Origin: Actibacterium ureilyticum
Lineage (GTDB): Bacteria > Pseudomonadota > Alphaproteobacteria > Rhodobacterales > Rhodobacteraceae
DNA: 64,000 nucleotides
Direction of reading: 5' to 3'
Assembly: GCF_002285435.1 (NCBI RefSeq)
Contig: NZ_NSBT01000037.1
Location: forward strand, 806,001-870,000
A model generated the notes under the pieces. It was given only the letters and a program-made list of their open reading frames with translations, made no database searches and was not told the origin of the DNA. The translations under genes were made by a program, and so were the position numbers. Position 1 is the stretch's first letter; every line of letters starts with the position of its first letter. Of the stretch, positions 1 to 8,061 are shown piece by piece.

Positions 1-566
1 GGCTGGACCCGCAGCTGACTTATATCACCGGCGTGGTGCTGGCCGATAGCGGCTCGCCCTTTCGGCAATCGGTGCTGCTGAATGTGGGCGCGCGCGACGG
101 GATCATCGACGGCTGGGCCACGACCGACGGGCTGGGGCTGGTCGGCCGGGTTTCGGGTGTGGGGCGCAATACCGCGCGGGTGATCCTGCTGACCGATTCC
201 AACAGCCGCATTCCGGTGATCATCCAGCCCTCGGGCCAGCGCGCAATCCTCGCCGGTGACAACAGCGCCAGCCCTTTCATCGATTTCCTGGAAACCGCCG
301 ATCAGGTGCGTCCGGGCGACCGCGTGGTGTCGTCGGGCGACGGCCAGGTGTTCCCCGCCGCCCTGCTGGTGGGTCAGGTGGCCCAAGGCCCCGACGGGCG
401 GCTGCGGGTCCGGCTGGCCGCCGATTACGAGCGGCTGGAATTCCTGCGCGTGCTACGCAGCCATTCTAACGAAACCATCAGCGATCCCGGCGCGCTGATC
501 GCGCCACGCCCCTATGGCCCTCAGCCCCAGACGCTGAGCCAGGCCGACGAGGACGCCGATGGTTGA
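1..566 (+). CDS. mreC: Rod shape-determining protein MreC (5'-truncated by window edge)
   Basis: Periplasmic elongasome scaffold that links the MreB cytoskeleton to the wall-synthesis enzymes PBP2 and RodA. Only about 188 C-terminal codons are present; the frame is open from base 3, so the start and the membrane anchor lie upstream of the window. The visible part is the beta-rich MreC core (ITGVVLADSGSPF, then VGARDGIIDGWAT and a GLVGRVSGVG stretch) with a short polar, proline-containing tail. The stop overlaps mreD by 8 bases, in the classic mreC-mreD-mrdA-rodA order. The family call is secure; the missing N-terminus cannot be judged. Confidence 0.95.
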   Translation, partial: LDPQLTYITGVVLADSGSPFRQSVLLNVGARDGIIDGWATTDGLGLVGRVSGVGRNTARVILLTDSNSRIPVIIQPSGQRAILAGDNSASPFIDFLETADQVRPGDRVVSSGDGQVFPAALLVGQVAQGPDGRLRVRLAADYERLEFLRVLRSHSNETISDPGALIAPRPYGPQPQTLSQADEDADG

Positions 567-1083
567 TCCCGCCACCACCCAGCGCTGGATGCATTATGGC
601 CTGTTCGTCGCGGTGGCCGGTGCGATCCTGTTCATCCTGATCCTTCCGCTGTCGACGACGCCACAAAAAATCCCCGGCCCCGATCTGTTGGTCTGTCTGG
701 CCTTTGCCTGGGTCCAGCGGCGCCCCGACTACCTGCCGCCGCTTCTGCTGGCGGCGATCCTGCTGGTGGCGGATTTCCTGCTGATGCGGCCGCCGGGGCT
801 GTGGGCGATCCTGACGCTGCTGGGCGCCGAGTTCCTGCGCACCCGCCATCAGGGCTCGGGCGAGATGCCCTTTCCCGCCGAATGGGGCTTTGTCGCGGTG
901 GTGGTGATCCTGATGGCGCTGATCAACTGGATCGTGCTGGGGATCACGGTTGTGCCCCACCATGACTTGCCATCGGCGCTGATCCGTGCGGTGATGACGA
1001 TCATCGCCTATCCCCTGATCGTGCTTGTGACACGGCAGGTGTTCAATATCCGCCGCGCCGGTACCGGCGACATGGAGAGCTGA
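559..1083 (+). CDS. mreD: Rod shape-determining protein MreD
   Basis: Inner-membrane partner of MreC in the lateral wall-elongation complex. The 174 residues are mostly hydrophobic, with about five membrane segments (for example residues 13-32, 40-60 and 110-130), the usual size and topology for alphaproteobacterial MreD. The ATG lies inside the end of mreC and the stop overlaps the mrdA start as TGATG, so translational coupling is likely. MreD sequences diverge strongly, so the call rests on topology plus operon position. Confidence 0.9.
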   Translation: MVDPATTQRWMHYGLFVAVAGAILFILILPLSTTPQKIPGPDLLVCLAFAWVQRRPDYLPPLLLAAILLVADFLLMRPPGLWAILTLLGAEFLRTRHQGSGEMPFPAEWGFVAVVVILMALINWIVLGITVVPHHDLPSALIRAVMTIIAYPLIVLVTRQVFNIRRAGTGDMES

Positions 1084-3026
1084 TGCGACACACGCCGAAG
1101 GATATCGAGGAAAGCGCCCGCCGCGTCAGCCGGCGCGGGCTGATCCTGGGCGGGGCACAGGTGGCGTTCATGTCGGTGCTGGCCATGCGCATGCGCTATA
1201 TGCAGGTCAACCAGGCCGAGGAGTTCCGCCTGCTGGCAGAGGAAAACCGCGTCAACTTCCGCCTGATCCCGCCGACGCGCGGGCTGATCTTCGACCGCAA
1301 CGGCCAGCCGCTGGCCGGGAACGAACAGAATTACAGCGTGGTGATGGTGCGCGAGGATGCGGGCGACGTGGATGAGGCGCTGGCGCGGCTTGGTCGGGTG
1401 ATCCCGCTCAGCGACGACGACATCGCCCGCGCCAAGAAGGAACTGAAACGCCGCAGCCCCTTTGTGCCCGTTACCATTGCCGACCGGCTGACCTGGGACG
1501 ACCTGGCCGAGGTTGCCGTGAACGCCCCCGCCCTGCCCGGTATCACGCCCGAGGTCGGCCTGTCGCGCAGCTATCCCCTGCAAGAGGATCTGGCCCATGT
1601 GGTGGGCTATGTCGGGCCGGTCAGCGACTATGACCTGGGCAAGCTGGAAGATCCCGATCCGGTGTTGCAGATCCCGCGTTTCCAGATCGGCAAGACCGGG
1701 GTCGAGGCCAAGATGGAAGACCAACTGCGCGGCAAGGCCGGCAACAAGCGGATCGAGGTCAACGCCGTGGGCCGCGTCATCCGCGAACTGGGCCGCACCC
1801 CGGGCGAGGCGGGCGCCGATCTGCAACTGACCATCGATCACGGGCTTCAGAACTTCATGCAGGCCCGCATGGCCGATGAAAGCGCCGCCGCGGTGGTGAT
1901 CGACCTGGCCGATGGCGACATTCTGGGCATCGCGTCGGCCCCGTCCTTCGATCCCAACAAGTTCGTGCGCGGCATTTCGGTGGCCGATTACCGGGCGCTG
2001 ACGGAAAACACCTATCGCCCGCTGGCGAACAAGACGGTCCAGGGGCTTTATCCGCCCGGATCGACCTTCAAGATGGTCACGGCAATGGCCGCGCTCGAGG
2101 CCGGGGTGATCGGCCCCGAGGAAACCGTCTGGTGCCCCGGTTTCCTGAAGACCGGCGGGCGGCGGTTCCATTGCTGGAAACGCGGCGGGCACGGGCATGT
2201 GAACCTGAACGAAAGCCTGCAGCAATCCTGCGACGTCTATTATTACGAGATTTCGAAACGCGTCGGCATCGACAAGATCGCCGCCATGGCCCGTCGGCTG
2301 GGGGTTGGCGTGCGCCACGACCTGCCGATGTCCGCAGTGGCCGAGGGGATCGCGCCCGACAAGGCGTGGAAGCGCGAAAACCGGGGCGAGGAATGGCTGA
2401 TCGGCGACACACTCAATGCCTCGATCGGTCAGGGTCTCGTGCTGGCCTCGCCACTGCAACTGGCTGTGATGACGGGCCGGATCGCCACCGGGCGCGCGGT
2501 GTCGCCCCGGCTGATCAAGTCGATCAACGGTGTCGAACAACCCAGCGGCGCGGGCGCGGATCTGGGCATCAGCCCATCGACCCTCAGCCGGATCCGCAAG
2601 GGCATGTATTCGGTGTCGAACACGCGGCGCGGCACAGCCTATCGGTCCCGGGTCGAGGATGACGCGCTGAAACTGGCGGGCAAGACCGGCACCAGCCAGG
2701 TGCGCAACATCACCGCCGCCGAACGTGCGCGGGGCGTGTTCCGCAACAGCGACCTGCCCTGGGAGCGGCGCGACCACGCGCTCTTCGTCTGCTTCGCCCC
2801 GGTCGACAATCCGCGCATCGCGGTGGCGCTGGTTGTGGAACATGGCGGCGGCGGCTCGACTGCCGCGGCCCCCATCGCCCGCGACATCACCCTGCGCGCG
2901 CTCAGCGACGGGATGCCACCGCTGACGGCCTATCCGCAAAGCCAGCGCCGCGAGGCCGAGGAGCGCCTGAACGCGCTGAAGCTGCGCACCCCGCCGAAAT
3001 CCGACACCGGGCGGTCGCGCGCATGA
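1083..3026 (+). CDS. mrdA: Peptidoglycan transpeptidase PBP2 (MrdA)
   Basis: Class B penicillin-binding protein that crosslinks peptidoglycan during cell elongation, anchored in the inner membrane with a periplasmic catalytic domain. It has 647 residues. A single N-terminal membrane segment (about 20-38) is followed by the dimerisation domain and the transpeptidase domain. The catalytic serine is in PPGSTFK (Ser327), followed by an S-C-D motif near 384 and KTGTS at about 534. The length is normal for the family. The gene starts in the mreD stop and ends overlapping rodA by 4 bases. Confidence 0.97.
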   Translation: MRHTPKDIEESARRVSRRGLILGGAQVAFMSVLAMRMRYMQVNQAEEFRLLAEENRVNFRLIPPTRGLIFDRNGQPLAGNEQNYSVVMVREDAGDVDEALARLGRVIPLSDDDIARAKKELKRRSPFVPVTIADRLTWDDLAEVAVNAPALPGITPEVGLSRSYPLQEDLAHVVGYVGPVSDYDLGKLEDPDPVLQIPRFQIGKTGVEAKMEDQLRGKAGNKRIEVNAVGRVIRELGRTPGEAGADLQLTIDHGLQNFMQARMADESAAAVVIDLADGDILGIASAPSFDPNKFVRGISVADYRALTENTYRPLANKTVQGLYPPGSTFKMVTAMAALEAGVIGPEETVWCPGFLKTGGRRFHCWKRGGHGHVNLNESLQQSCDVYYYEISKRVGIDKIAAMARRLGVGVRHDLPMSAVAEGIAPDKAWKRENRGEEWLIGDTLNASIGQGLVLASPLQLAVMTGRIATGRAVSPRLIKSINGVEQPSGAGADLGISPSTLSRIRKGMYSVSNTRRGTAYRSRVEDDALKLAGKTGTSQVRNITAAERARGVFRNSDLPWERRDHALFVCFAPVDNPRIAVALVVEHGGGGSTAAAPIARDITLRALSDGMPPLTAYPQSQRREAEERLNALKLRTPPKSDTGRSRA

Positions 3027-4168
3027 GCTATCTTGAATACAACGTCAAGACGGTCCCGACCGGCTGGCGCAAGATCCTGTATCTGAACTGGCCGCTCATC
3101 CTGCTTTTGTCGGCGGTGGCCTGTGTTGGCTTCATGATGCTGTTTTCGGTGGCGGGCGGGTCGCTTGGCCCCTGGGCCTCGCCTCAGATGAAACGCTTCG
3201 CGATGGGCATGGCGGGCATGTTCATCGTGGCGATGGTGCCGATCTGGTTCTGGCGCAACACCGCCGCGCTGGCCTATGGCCTGTCGCTGCTGCTGCTGGT
3301 GGCGGTGGAGTTCTTCGGCGCCGTGGGCATGGGCGCGCAACGCTGGATCGACCTGGGCTTCATGCGGCTGCAACCGTCCGAACTGACCAAGATCACGCTG
3401 GTGATGGTGCTGGCCGCCTATTACGACCTGCTGGACATCAAAAAGGTCTCGCGCCCGCTCTTCGTGCTGATCCCGGTGGGGCTGATCCTGCTGCCGACCT
3501 TTCTGGTGCTGCGGCAACCGGATCTGGGCACAGCGCTGCTGCTGCTGATCGGCGGGGCTGTGGTGATGTTCGTGGCCGGTGTCCACTGGCTTTACTTCGC
3601 GGCTGTCGGCGCGATGGGGGGTGGGCTGGTCACGGCGGTCTTCTTCTCGCGCGGGACCGACTGGCAATTACTGAAGGATTACCAGTACCGCCGCATCGAC
3701 ACCTTCCTCGACCCCGCAACCGACCCGCTGGGCGCGGGCTATCACATCACCCAGTCGAAGATCGCCCTGGGATCGGGCGGCTGGGCCGGGCGCGGCTTCA
3801 TGCAGGGCACGCAAAGCCGGCTGAACTTCCTGCCCGAAAAACACACCGATTTCATCTTCACCACATTGGCCGAGGAATTTGGCTTTGTCGGCGCGTTTTC
3901 CCTGCTGGTGCTTTACGCGCTGATCATCCTGTTCTGCATCGTGTCGGCGATCAACAACCGCGACCGGTTCTCGTCGCTGCTGATCTTCGGGATCGCCACC
4001 ACCTTCTTCCTGTTCTTCGCGCTGAACATGTCGATGGTGATGGGCCTCGCGCCGGTGGTGGGCGTGCCGCTGCCACTGGTCAGCTATGGCGGCTCGGCCA
4101 TGCTGGTGCTGCTGGCGGCCTTTGGCCTTGTTCAAAGCGCCCATGTGCACAGGCCGCGCGGGCGATGA
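3023..4168 (+). CDS. rodA: Peptidoglycan glycosyltransferase RodA (MrdB)
   Basis: SEDS-family glycosyltransferase that polymerises lipid II together with PBP2. The 381 residues form about ten membrane helices. Family hallmarks include QRWIDLGFMRLQPSE, the FLPEKHTDFIF loop and the C-terminal PLVSYGGSAML segment. It overlaps mrdA by ATGA and overlaps the next gene by 4 bases, so it belongs to the elongasome operon, which runs on into the reductase gene. Confidence 0.97.
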   Translation: MSYLEYNVKTVPTGWRKILYLNWPLILLLSAVACVGFMMLFSVAGGSLGPWASPQMKRFAMGMAGMFIVAMVPIWFWRNTAALAYGLSLLLLVAVEFFGAVGMGAQRWIDLGFMRLQPSELTKITLVMVLAAYYDLLDIKKVSRPLFVLIPVGLILLPTFLVLRQPDLGTALLLLIGGAVVMFVAGVHWLYFAAVGAMGGGLVTAVFFSRGTDWQLLKDYQYRRIDTFLDPATDPLGAGYHITQSKIALGSGGWAGRGFMQGTQSRLNFLPEKHTDFIFTTLAEEFGFVGAFSLLVLYALIILFCIVSAINNRDRFSSLLIFGIATTFFLFFALNMSMVMGLAPVVGVPLPLVSYGGSAMLVLLAAFGLVQSAHVHRPRGR

Positions 4169-5100
4169 GCATCCGGGTCCTCTTTGCCGCCAATGCACAG
4201 CGCTGGGAAACCTATCGCACCGCCCTGCCTGCGGCGTTCGAACGCGCGGGGCTGGACGTGGACCTTTTCACCGAAACCGACCGGTCCGATCTGGTCGACT
4301 ACATCGTCTTTGCACCGAACGGCACCGTCAGCGATTTCACCCCCTTCACCAACGCCAAGGCGGTGCTGAACCTGTGGGCCGGGGTGGAACAGATCGTGGG
4401 CAACCAGACCCTCACCCAACCTCTGTGCCGGATGGTCGATGCGGGCCTGGAAGAGGGGATGATCGAATGGGTCACCGGCCATGTCCTGCGCCATCACCTG
4501 GGGATGGATGCACATATCGTGAACCCCGGCCATGAGTGGCGCCCTGTCGTGCCGCCACTCGCGCGCAACCGCACCGTGGCAATGCTGGGGTTGGGCGCGT
4601 TGGGCCGCGCCTGTGCCCGGGCGCTGGTGGATCTGCGCTTCAATGTGGTTGGGTGGAGCCGCACGCAGAAAGCCATCCCCGGCCTCACCTGCCTGTCGGG
4701 CGATGACGGGCTGCAAACCGCCCTGTCACAGGCCGAGATCGCGGTGCTGCTGCTGCCACTGACCCCGGCAACCGAAAACCTGCTGGATGCCGCGCGGCTG
4801 GCCCTGATGCCCAAGGGCGCGGTCATCATCAACCCCGGGCGCGGGCCGCTCATCGACGATGACGCGCTGATCGCGGCGCTGGATGGCGGCCATATCGCCC
4901 ATGCCACGCTCGACGTCTTCCGAACCGAACCCCTGCCCGCCGATCACCCGTTCTGGGCGCACCCGCGCGTGACAGTCACACCGCATATCGCCTCGGAAAC
5001 CCGCGCCGATACCGCCAGCGACGTGATCGCCGAAAACATCCGCCGGGGCGAGGCGGGCGCGCCCTTTCGCCATCTGGTCGACCGGACACAGGGCTACTAG
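4165..5100 (+). CDS. ghrA: Glyoxylate/hydroxypyruvate reductase A (GhrA-like)
   Basis: Cytosolic D-isomer 2-hydroxyacid dehydrogenase that reduces glyoxylate or hydroxypyruvate with NAD(P)H. The 311 residues include the nucleotide-binding glycine motif GLGALGRA (about 140-147), the NPGRGPLIDDDAL segment with the catalytic arginine, an acidic residue in FRTEPLP, and the catalytic histidine in TPHIASE near the C-terminus. The start overlaps the rodA stop, so it is probably co-transcribed with the wall genes although it is metabolically unrelated. Exact substrate preference cannot be read from sequence. Confidence 0.9.
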   Translation: MSIRVLFAANAQRWETYRTALPAAFERAGLDVDLFTETDRSDLVDYIVFAPNGTVSDFTPFTNAKAVLNLWAGVEQIVGNQTLTQPLCRMVDAGLEEGMIEWVTGHVLRHHLGMDAHIVNPGHEWRPVVPPLARNRTVAMLGLGALGRACARALVDLRFNVVGWSRTQKAIPGLTCLSGDDGLQTALSQAEIAVLLLPLTPATENLLDAARLALMPKGAVIINPGRGPLIDDDALIAALDGGHIAHATLDVFRTEPLPADHPFWAHPRVTVTPHIASETRADTASDVIAENIRRGEAGAPFRHLVDRTQGY

Positions 5101-5108
5101 CCGCCCGC

Positions 5109-5151
5109 CCCCCTTCTTCTTGGCAAAAATACTCATGGCCCCGCCCGCGGG
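5109..5151 (-). repeat. Dispersed intergenic element, copy 1, terminator-like on the minus strand
   Basis: Read on the minus strand, the self-complementary octamer CCCGCGGG (5144-5151) is followed by ATGAGTATTTTTGCC and a purine-rich AAGAAGAAG tail. The same block recurs at 31820-31863 with nearly identical flanks. It sits directly after the stop of the SseB-like gene and between convergent genes. A GC-rich inverted repeat followed by a T-run fits a terminator for the minus-strand gene, but the conservation of the purine tail goes beyond what a simple terminator needs. Confidence 0.65.
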
Positions 5152-5152
5152 T

Positions 5153-5941
5153 TCAGCGAAGCTTCGGGGGCTTGTCGGGATCCATCCCCGGCGCGCCGGG
5201 TCCGGCCACGGGTTCCGGCGCGGGCAGATCGAACCGCAGGCCCACCCGGGCCAGCCGGGCCGCCATCGGGTCGCTGGCGGCGAAAAACCCCACATCGATC
5301 GCCCCGGCCTCGACCCCCGAAAAGGTCAGCGCCTCGTTCGCGGAGCGCGCCAGCGACGGTTCGGCCCCCGGCACCGGATCGATGAACGCCAACAGGTGCG
5401 AGCGCTGCCCCTGCTCATAGGTCACCCCGGCCAGATAGGCGCTGTGCGCCAGCCCGGCGGCCAACGCCAGCTTTGTGTCCAGGCTTTCCAGCAGCGCCTC
5501 GGGCAAGCCGCCGGGCGGTGTCAGCTCGCTCGGGCGCGCCTCGACCTCTTCGGGCGCGGGCGCCAGCGTGTCGGCCAGCCAGGCGACGGCCTCGGCCGGC
5601 ATCAGGAATGCCGAAGGCGCAACGCCCAGGTTCAGCCCCAGCCCGATCCCCTGCCCGGCCATCATCCCCGCCAGCACCCGCCCCGACAGCGCGACATAGG
5701 GCGCCGACCCTTCGGCAAACGCCGCCAGCCGCAATTCGCGGTCAAAGACCAGAACGCATGGCCCATCGGGCAGGTCATAGGTCGCGGGTTCGATCCGGTC
5801 GCCCTGGGGTTCGGATGTCAGCAGCAGGAACAGCTCGGCATCGGCCAGCCGCTCATAGAAGCGCATCCGCGCGGTGGCGTCGTCAGGCGCAGCCTCCATC
5901 GCGGTATGGGCGTGGTCCAGCGGGGTCAGCTCATCGGTCAT
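5153..5941 (-). CDS. SseB family protein
   Basis: A 262-residue soluble protein. Residues 1-120 resemble the SseB N-terminal domain (start TPLDHAHTAM, then FYERLADAELFLLL and the conserved VLVFDRELRLAAFA strand). A second domain about 160-250 contains GVTYEQGQRSHLLAFID. The biochemical role of stand-alone SseB proteins is unknown; no catalytic motif is visible. It starts 11 bases inside the uracil-DNA glycosylase gene, so the two are likely translated from one message. The stop directly abuts the dispersed element. Confidence 0.75.
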   Translation of the reverse strand: MTDELTPLDHAHTAMEAAPDDATARMRFYERLADAELFLLLTSEPQGDRIEPATYDLPDGPCVLVFDRELRLAAFAEGSAPYVALSGRVLAGMMAGQGIGLGLNLGVAPSAFLMPAEAVAWLADTLAPAPEEVEARPSELTPPGGLPEALLESLDTKLALAAGLAHSAYLAGVTYEQGQRSHLLAFIDPVPGAEPSLARSANEALTFSGVEAGAIDVGFFAASDPMAARLARVGLRFDLPAPEPVAGPGAPGMDPDKPPKLR

Positions 5942-6530
5942 TCAGCACCTCCTGCACCCGGGTCCGCAGGGCCGGGACAAGCTCGGCCTCGAACCAGGGG
6001 TTTTTCCTCAGCCATGCCGTATTGCGCCAGGACGGGTGCGGCAACGGGAAAATGCGCGGCGCATGAGCGCGCCAGCCCGCGACCGTCGCCGTCACATTGC
6101 CGGTTCCGCGCCCCAGATGCCAGCGCTGCGCATAGCCGCCGATCAGCAGGATCAGCGGCACATCCCCCAGCCAGTCGACCACCGGCTGGCGCCAGGTCTG
6201 GGCGCAGATCGGCGGCGGCGGCAGGTCCGATCCCCGCGCATCATAGCCCGGAAAGCAGAACGCCATCGGCAGCGAACTGACCAGATCGCGGTCATAAAAC
6301 GTCTCGACCCCGATCCCCATCCAGTCGCGCAGCCGGTCGCCTGATCGGTCGAAAAACGGCTTGCCCGCTTCGTGCACCCGCATCCCCGGCGCCTGCCCGG
6401 CCACCACGATGGGCGTGCCCGCGCGCATCCAGACGACCGGGTTGGGCCGGTGCGCCGTGGCGGTGGCGGCAAAACGGTCGCGGCACAGGCGACAGGCGGC
6501 AATCCGGTCGGTCAGGTCGGGCTGGGTCAT
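5931..6530 (-). CDS. Uracil-DNA glycosylase family protein (family 4/5-like, Fe-S)
   Basis: Predicted base-excision repair enzyme that removes uracil or related damage from DNA. It has 199 residues. The uracil-binding motif appears as AGQAPGMRVHEAGKPF (about 44-59), and the C-terminal DNA-binding motif as LPHPSWRN. Four cysteines (C13, C16, C92, C109) have the spacing of the [4Fe-4S] cluster in family 4/5 enzymes. It is the first gene of a two-gene minus-strand unit with the SseB-like gene. Its promoter region is shared with the divergent arsR gene and contains the ArsR-type palindrome. Confidence 0.85.
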   Translation of the reverse strand: MTQPDLTDRIAACRLCRDRFAATATAHRPNPVVWMRAGTPIVVAGQAPGMRVHEAGKPFFDRSGDRLRDWMGIGVETFYDRDLVSSLPMAFCFPGYDARGSDLPPPPICAQTWRQPVVDWLGDVPLILLIGGYAQRWHLGRGTGNVTATVAGWRAHAPRIFPLPHPSWRNTAWLRKNPWFEAELVPALRTRVQEVLNDR

Positions 6531-6579
6531 GATCCCAGCTTATGCGCGATTTTCGCGCGCAGGAAAACTCACCCTTGCG

Positions 6580-6603
6580 ATATTTCTAGATTTATAGAAA
6601 TAT
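6580..6603. promoter_or_regulatory. Palindromic operator, probably for the ArsR-family repressor
   Basis: Perfect inverted repeat ATATTTCTA-6 nt-TAGAAATAT ending 6 bases before the arsR start codon. It is strikingly AT-rich in this GC-rich sequence. Position and symmetry fit an autoregulatory ArsR/SmtB operator that also covers the start region of arsR and its permease gene. Its proximity to the divergent glycosylase gene means that gene could be affected too. Confidence 0.7.
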
Positions 6604-6609
6604 AGAATC

Positions 6610-6957
6610 ATGAAACAGCATGACCTCGATGATTCCGCCCTTGCCGTTGCCGCCTCGCGCTTTGCCGCGCTGGGGTCCGAACAGCGGCTGAGCGTCCTGC
6701 GCTGCCTGGTCCGCGCGGGCCCCGAGGGGTTAAGCATCGGCGAGCTGGGCAAGCGCAGCGGCGTGATCGGATCGACCCTGACCCACCACATGAAGATCCT
6801 GGCGCAAGCCGATCTGGTACAACAGAAAAAGCAGGGTCGGTCGATCATCTGCATCGCCGCCGCCTATGACCAGATGGAGGCGCTTTCGAACTTCCTGTTG
6901 CGGGAATGCTGCGCCGATACCGACCACCCGCATGAAAGGCACAGCCATGGCGGATAG
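6610..6957 (+). CDS. ArsR family winged-helix transcriptional regulator
   Basis: A 115-residue dimeric DNA-binding repressor of the ArsR/SmtB type. The winged HTH spans about residues 18-95 (LGSEQRLSVLRCLV, then STLTHHMKILAQADLVQQKKQGRSI). Candidate metal ligands are a C-terminal Cys-Cys pair (LRECCADTDH) followed by a histidine-rich end (HPHERHSHGG), and a cysteine in helix 2 (LRCLV). It overlaps the permease gene by 11 bases, implying it controls that exporter. The inducer (arsenical, Zn, Cu or another thiophilic ion) is not determined. Confidence 0.88.
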   Translation: MKQHDLDDSALAVAASRFAALGSEQRLSVLRCLVRAGPEGLSIGELGKRSGVIGSTLTHHMKILAQADLVQQKKQGRSIICIAAAYDQMEALSNFLLRECCADTDHPHERHSHGG

Positions 6958-7993
6958 CACACACAGCCACACCCACAGCCATGGCAGCCCGCTGCTGAAA
7001 CGGCTTGGCGGGATCTGGACGGTGATTGCCGCGATCCCGCTGATGCTGGCGGTGCTCGACCCCGCGCAGATATGGCCGACCGTGGAATTCGCGCTGCGCG
7101 CGCTGCTGCATACCAGCGTCTTCATCATCTTCGCGGTGCTGGCGGTGGGCTATCTGAAGGCCACAGGCGCCGAAACCCTGCTGGCCCGCGCGTTCGAGGG
7201 TCGCACGACGCGCATGATCGTGCTGGCCGCCGCCATGGGCGGGCTGTCGCCGTTTTGCTCGTGCGAGGTCATCCCCTTCATCGCCGCCCTTCTGGCGGTG
7301 GGCGCGCCGCTGGCGGCCGTGATGGCGTTCTGGCTGGCCTCGCCGCTGATGGACCCGGCGATGTTCCTGATCACCGCCGGCACGCTGGGCACCGGTTTCG
7401 CGGTGGCCAAGACCGTGGCCGCGATCACCATCGGGATGCTGGGCGGGTTCGCGACCCACGCCCTGTCGGGATCAGCTTTGTTCGCTGACCCGCTGAAACA
7501 AAAGCAGAATTCCTGCTCTAGCTGCTGCGGCGGCGGGGCGCAGGCATTCCAGGGCAAGCCAGTCTGGAAGTTCTGGCCCGACCCCGACCGCCGCGCCATC
7601 TTCCGCGAGACGGTCACCGAAAACGCGTTGTTTTTGGGGAAATGGCTGCTGCTGGCCTATATGATCGAGGCGCTGATGCTGCATTACGTGCCCGCCGACA
7701 CGATCGCCGGCTTCCTGGGCGGGGACGGGTTGAAGCCGATCCTGCTGGGCGCGCTGGTGGGGGCGCCGGCCTATCTGAACGGTTATGCCGCCGTGCCGCT
7801 GGTCGACAGCCTGCTGCAACAGGGGATGAGCGACGGCGCCGCGATGTCCTTTGTCATCGCGGGCGGTATCAGCTGCATCCCCGCGGCCATCGCGGTCTGG
7901 GCGCTGGTCAAGCCGCGGGTTTTCGCGGCCTATGTCGGCTATGCGGTCATCGGCTCGATTCTGGCCGGGTTGACCTGGAACCTGATCGCCTGA
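6947..7993 (+). CDS. Permease of the DUF318/ArsP-YraQ family (putative metal or metalloid exporter)
   Basis: Polytopic inner-membrane permease of 348 residues with about eight helices in two halves. Family features include the FCSCEVIPF motif in the first half and GGISCIPAA in the second. The central loop carries a Cys-rich CSSCCGGG patch, and the N-terminus is histidine-rich (MADSTHSHTHSHG). The ATG at 6947 was chosen because AAAGG lies 8 bases upstream; an in-frame upstream start at 6866 would read through arsR. Coupling to an ArsR repressor supports efflux of a toxic, thiol- or His-binding ion. The substrate is inferred. Confidence 0.8.
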   Translation: MADSTHSHTHSHGSPLLKRLGGIWTVIAAIPLMLAVLDPAQIWPTVEFALRALLHTSVFIIFAVLAVGYLKATGAETLLARAFEGRTTRMIVLAAAMGGLSPFCSCEVIPFIAALLAVGAPLAAVMAFWLASPLMDPAMFLITAGTLGTGFAVAKTVAAITIGMLGGFATHALSGSALFADPLKQKQNSCSSCCGGGAQAFQGKPVWKFWPDPDRRAIFRETVTENALFLGKWLLLAYMIEALMLHYVPADTIAGFLGGDGLKPILLGALVGAPAYLNGYAAVPLVDSLLQQGMSDGAAMSFVIAGGISCIPAAIAVWALVKPRVFAAYVGYAVIGSILAGLTWNLIA

Positions 7994-8061
7994 GGTAACC
8001 GGTTGCCGCCCAAGGGCATTTGGACTATCTCAGTCCGAAAATGCTGGTCGGGAGCTTGCGC

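Noticed and set aside
1008-2939. Long minus-strand reading frame of 643 codons antisense to mrdA
   Set aside because: It is a shadow of the PBP2 gene in high-GC sequence. Its composition (His/Arg/Gly-rich, no domain) and overlap with a clear catalytic gene rule out a real protein.
5120-6280. Plus-strand reading frame of 386 codons opposite the SseB-like and glycosylase genes
   Set aside because: Arg/Pro/Gly-rich shadow; the minus-strand genes carry clear family motifs.
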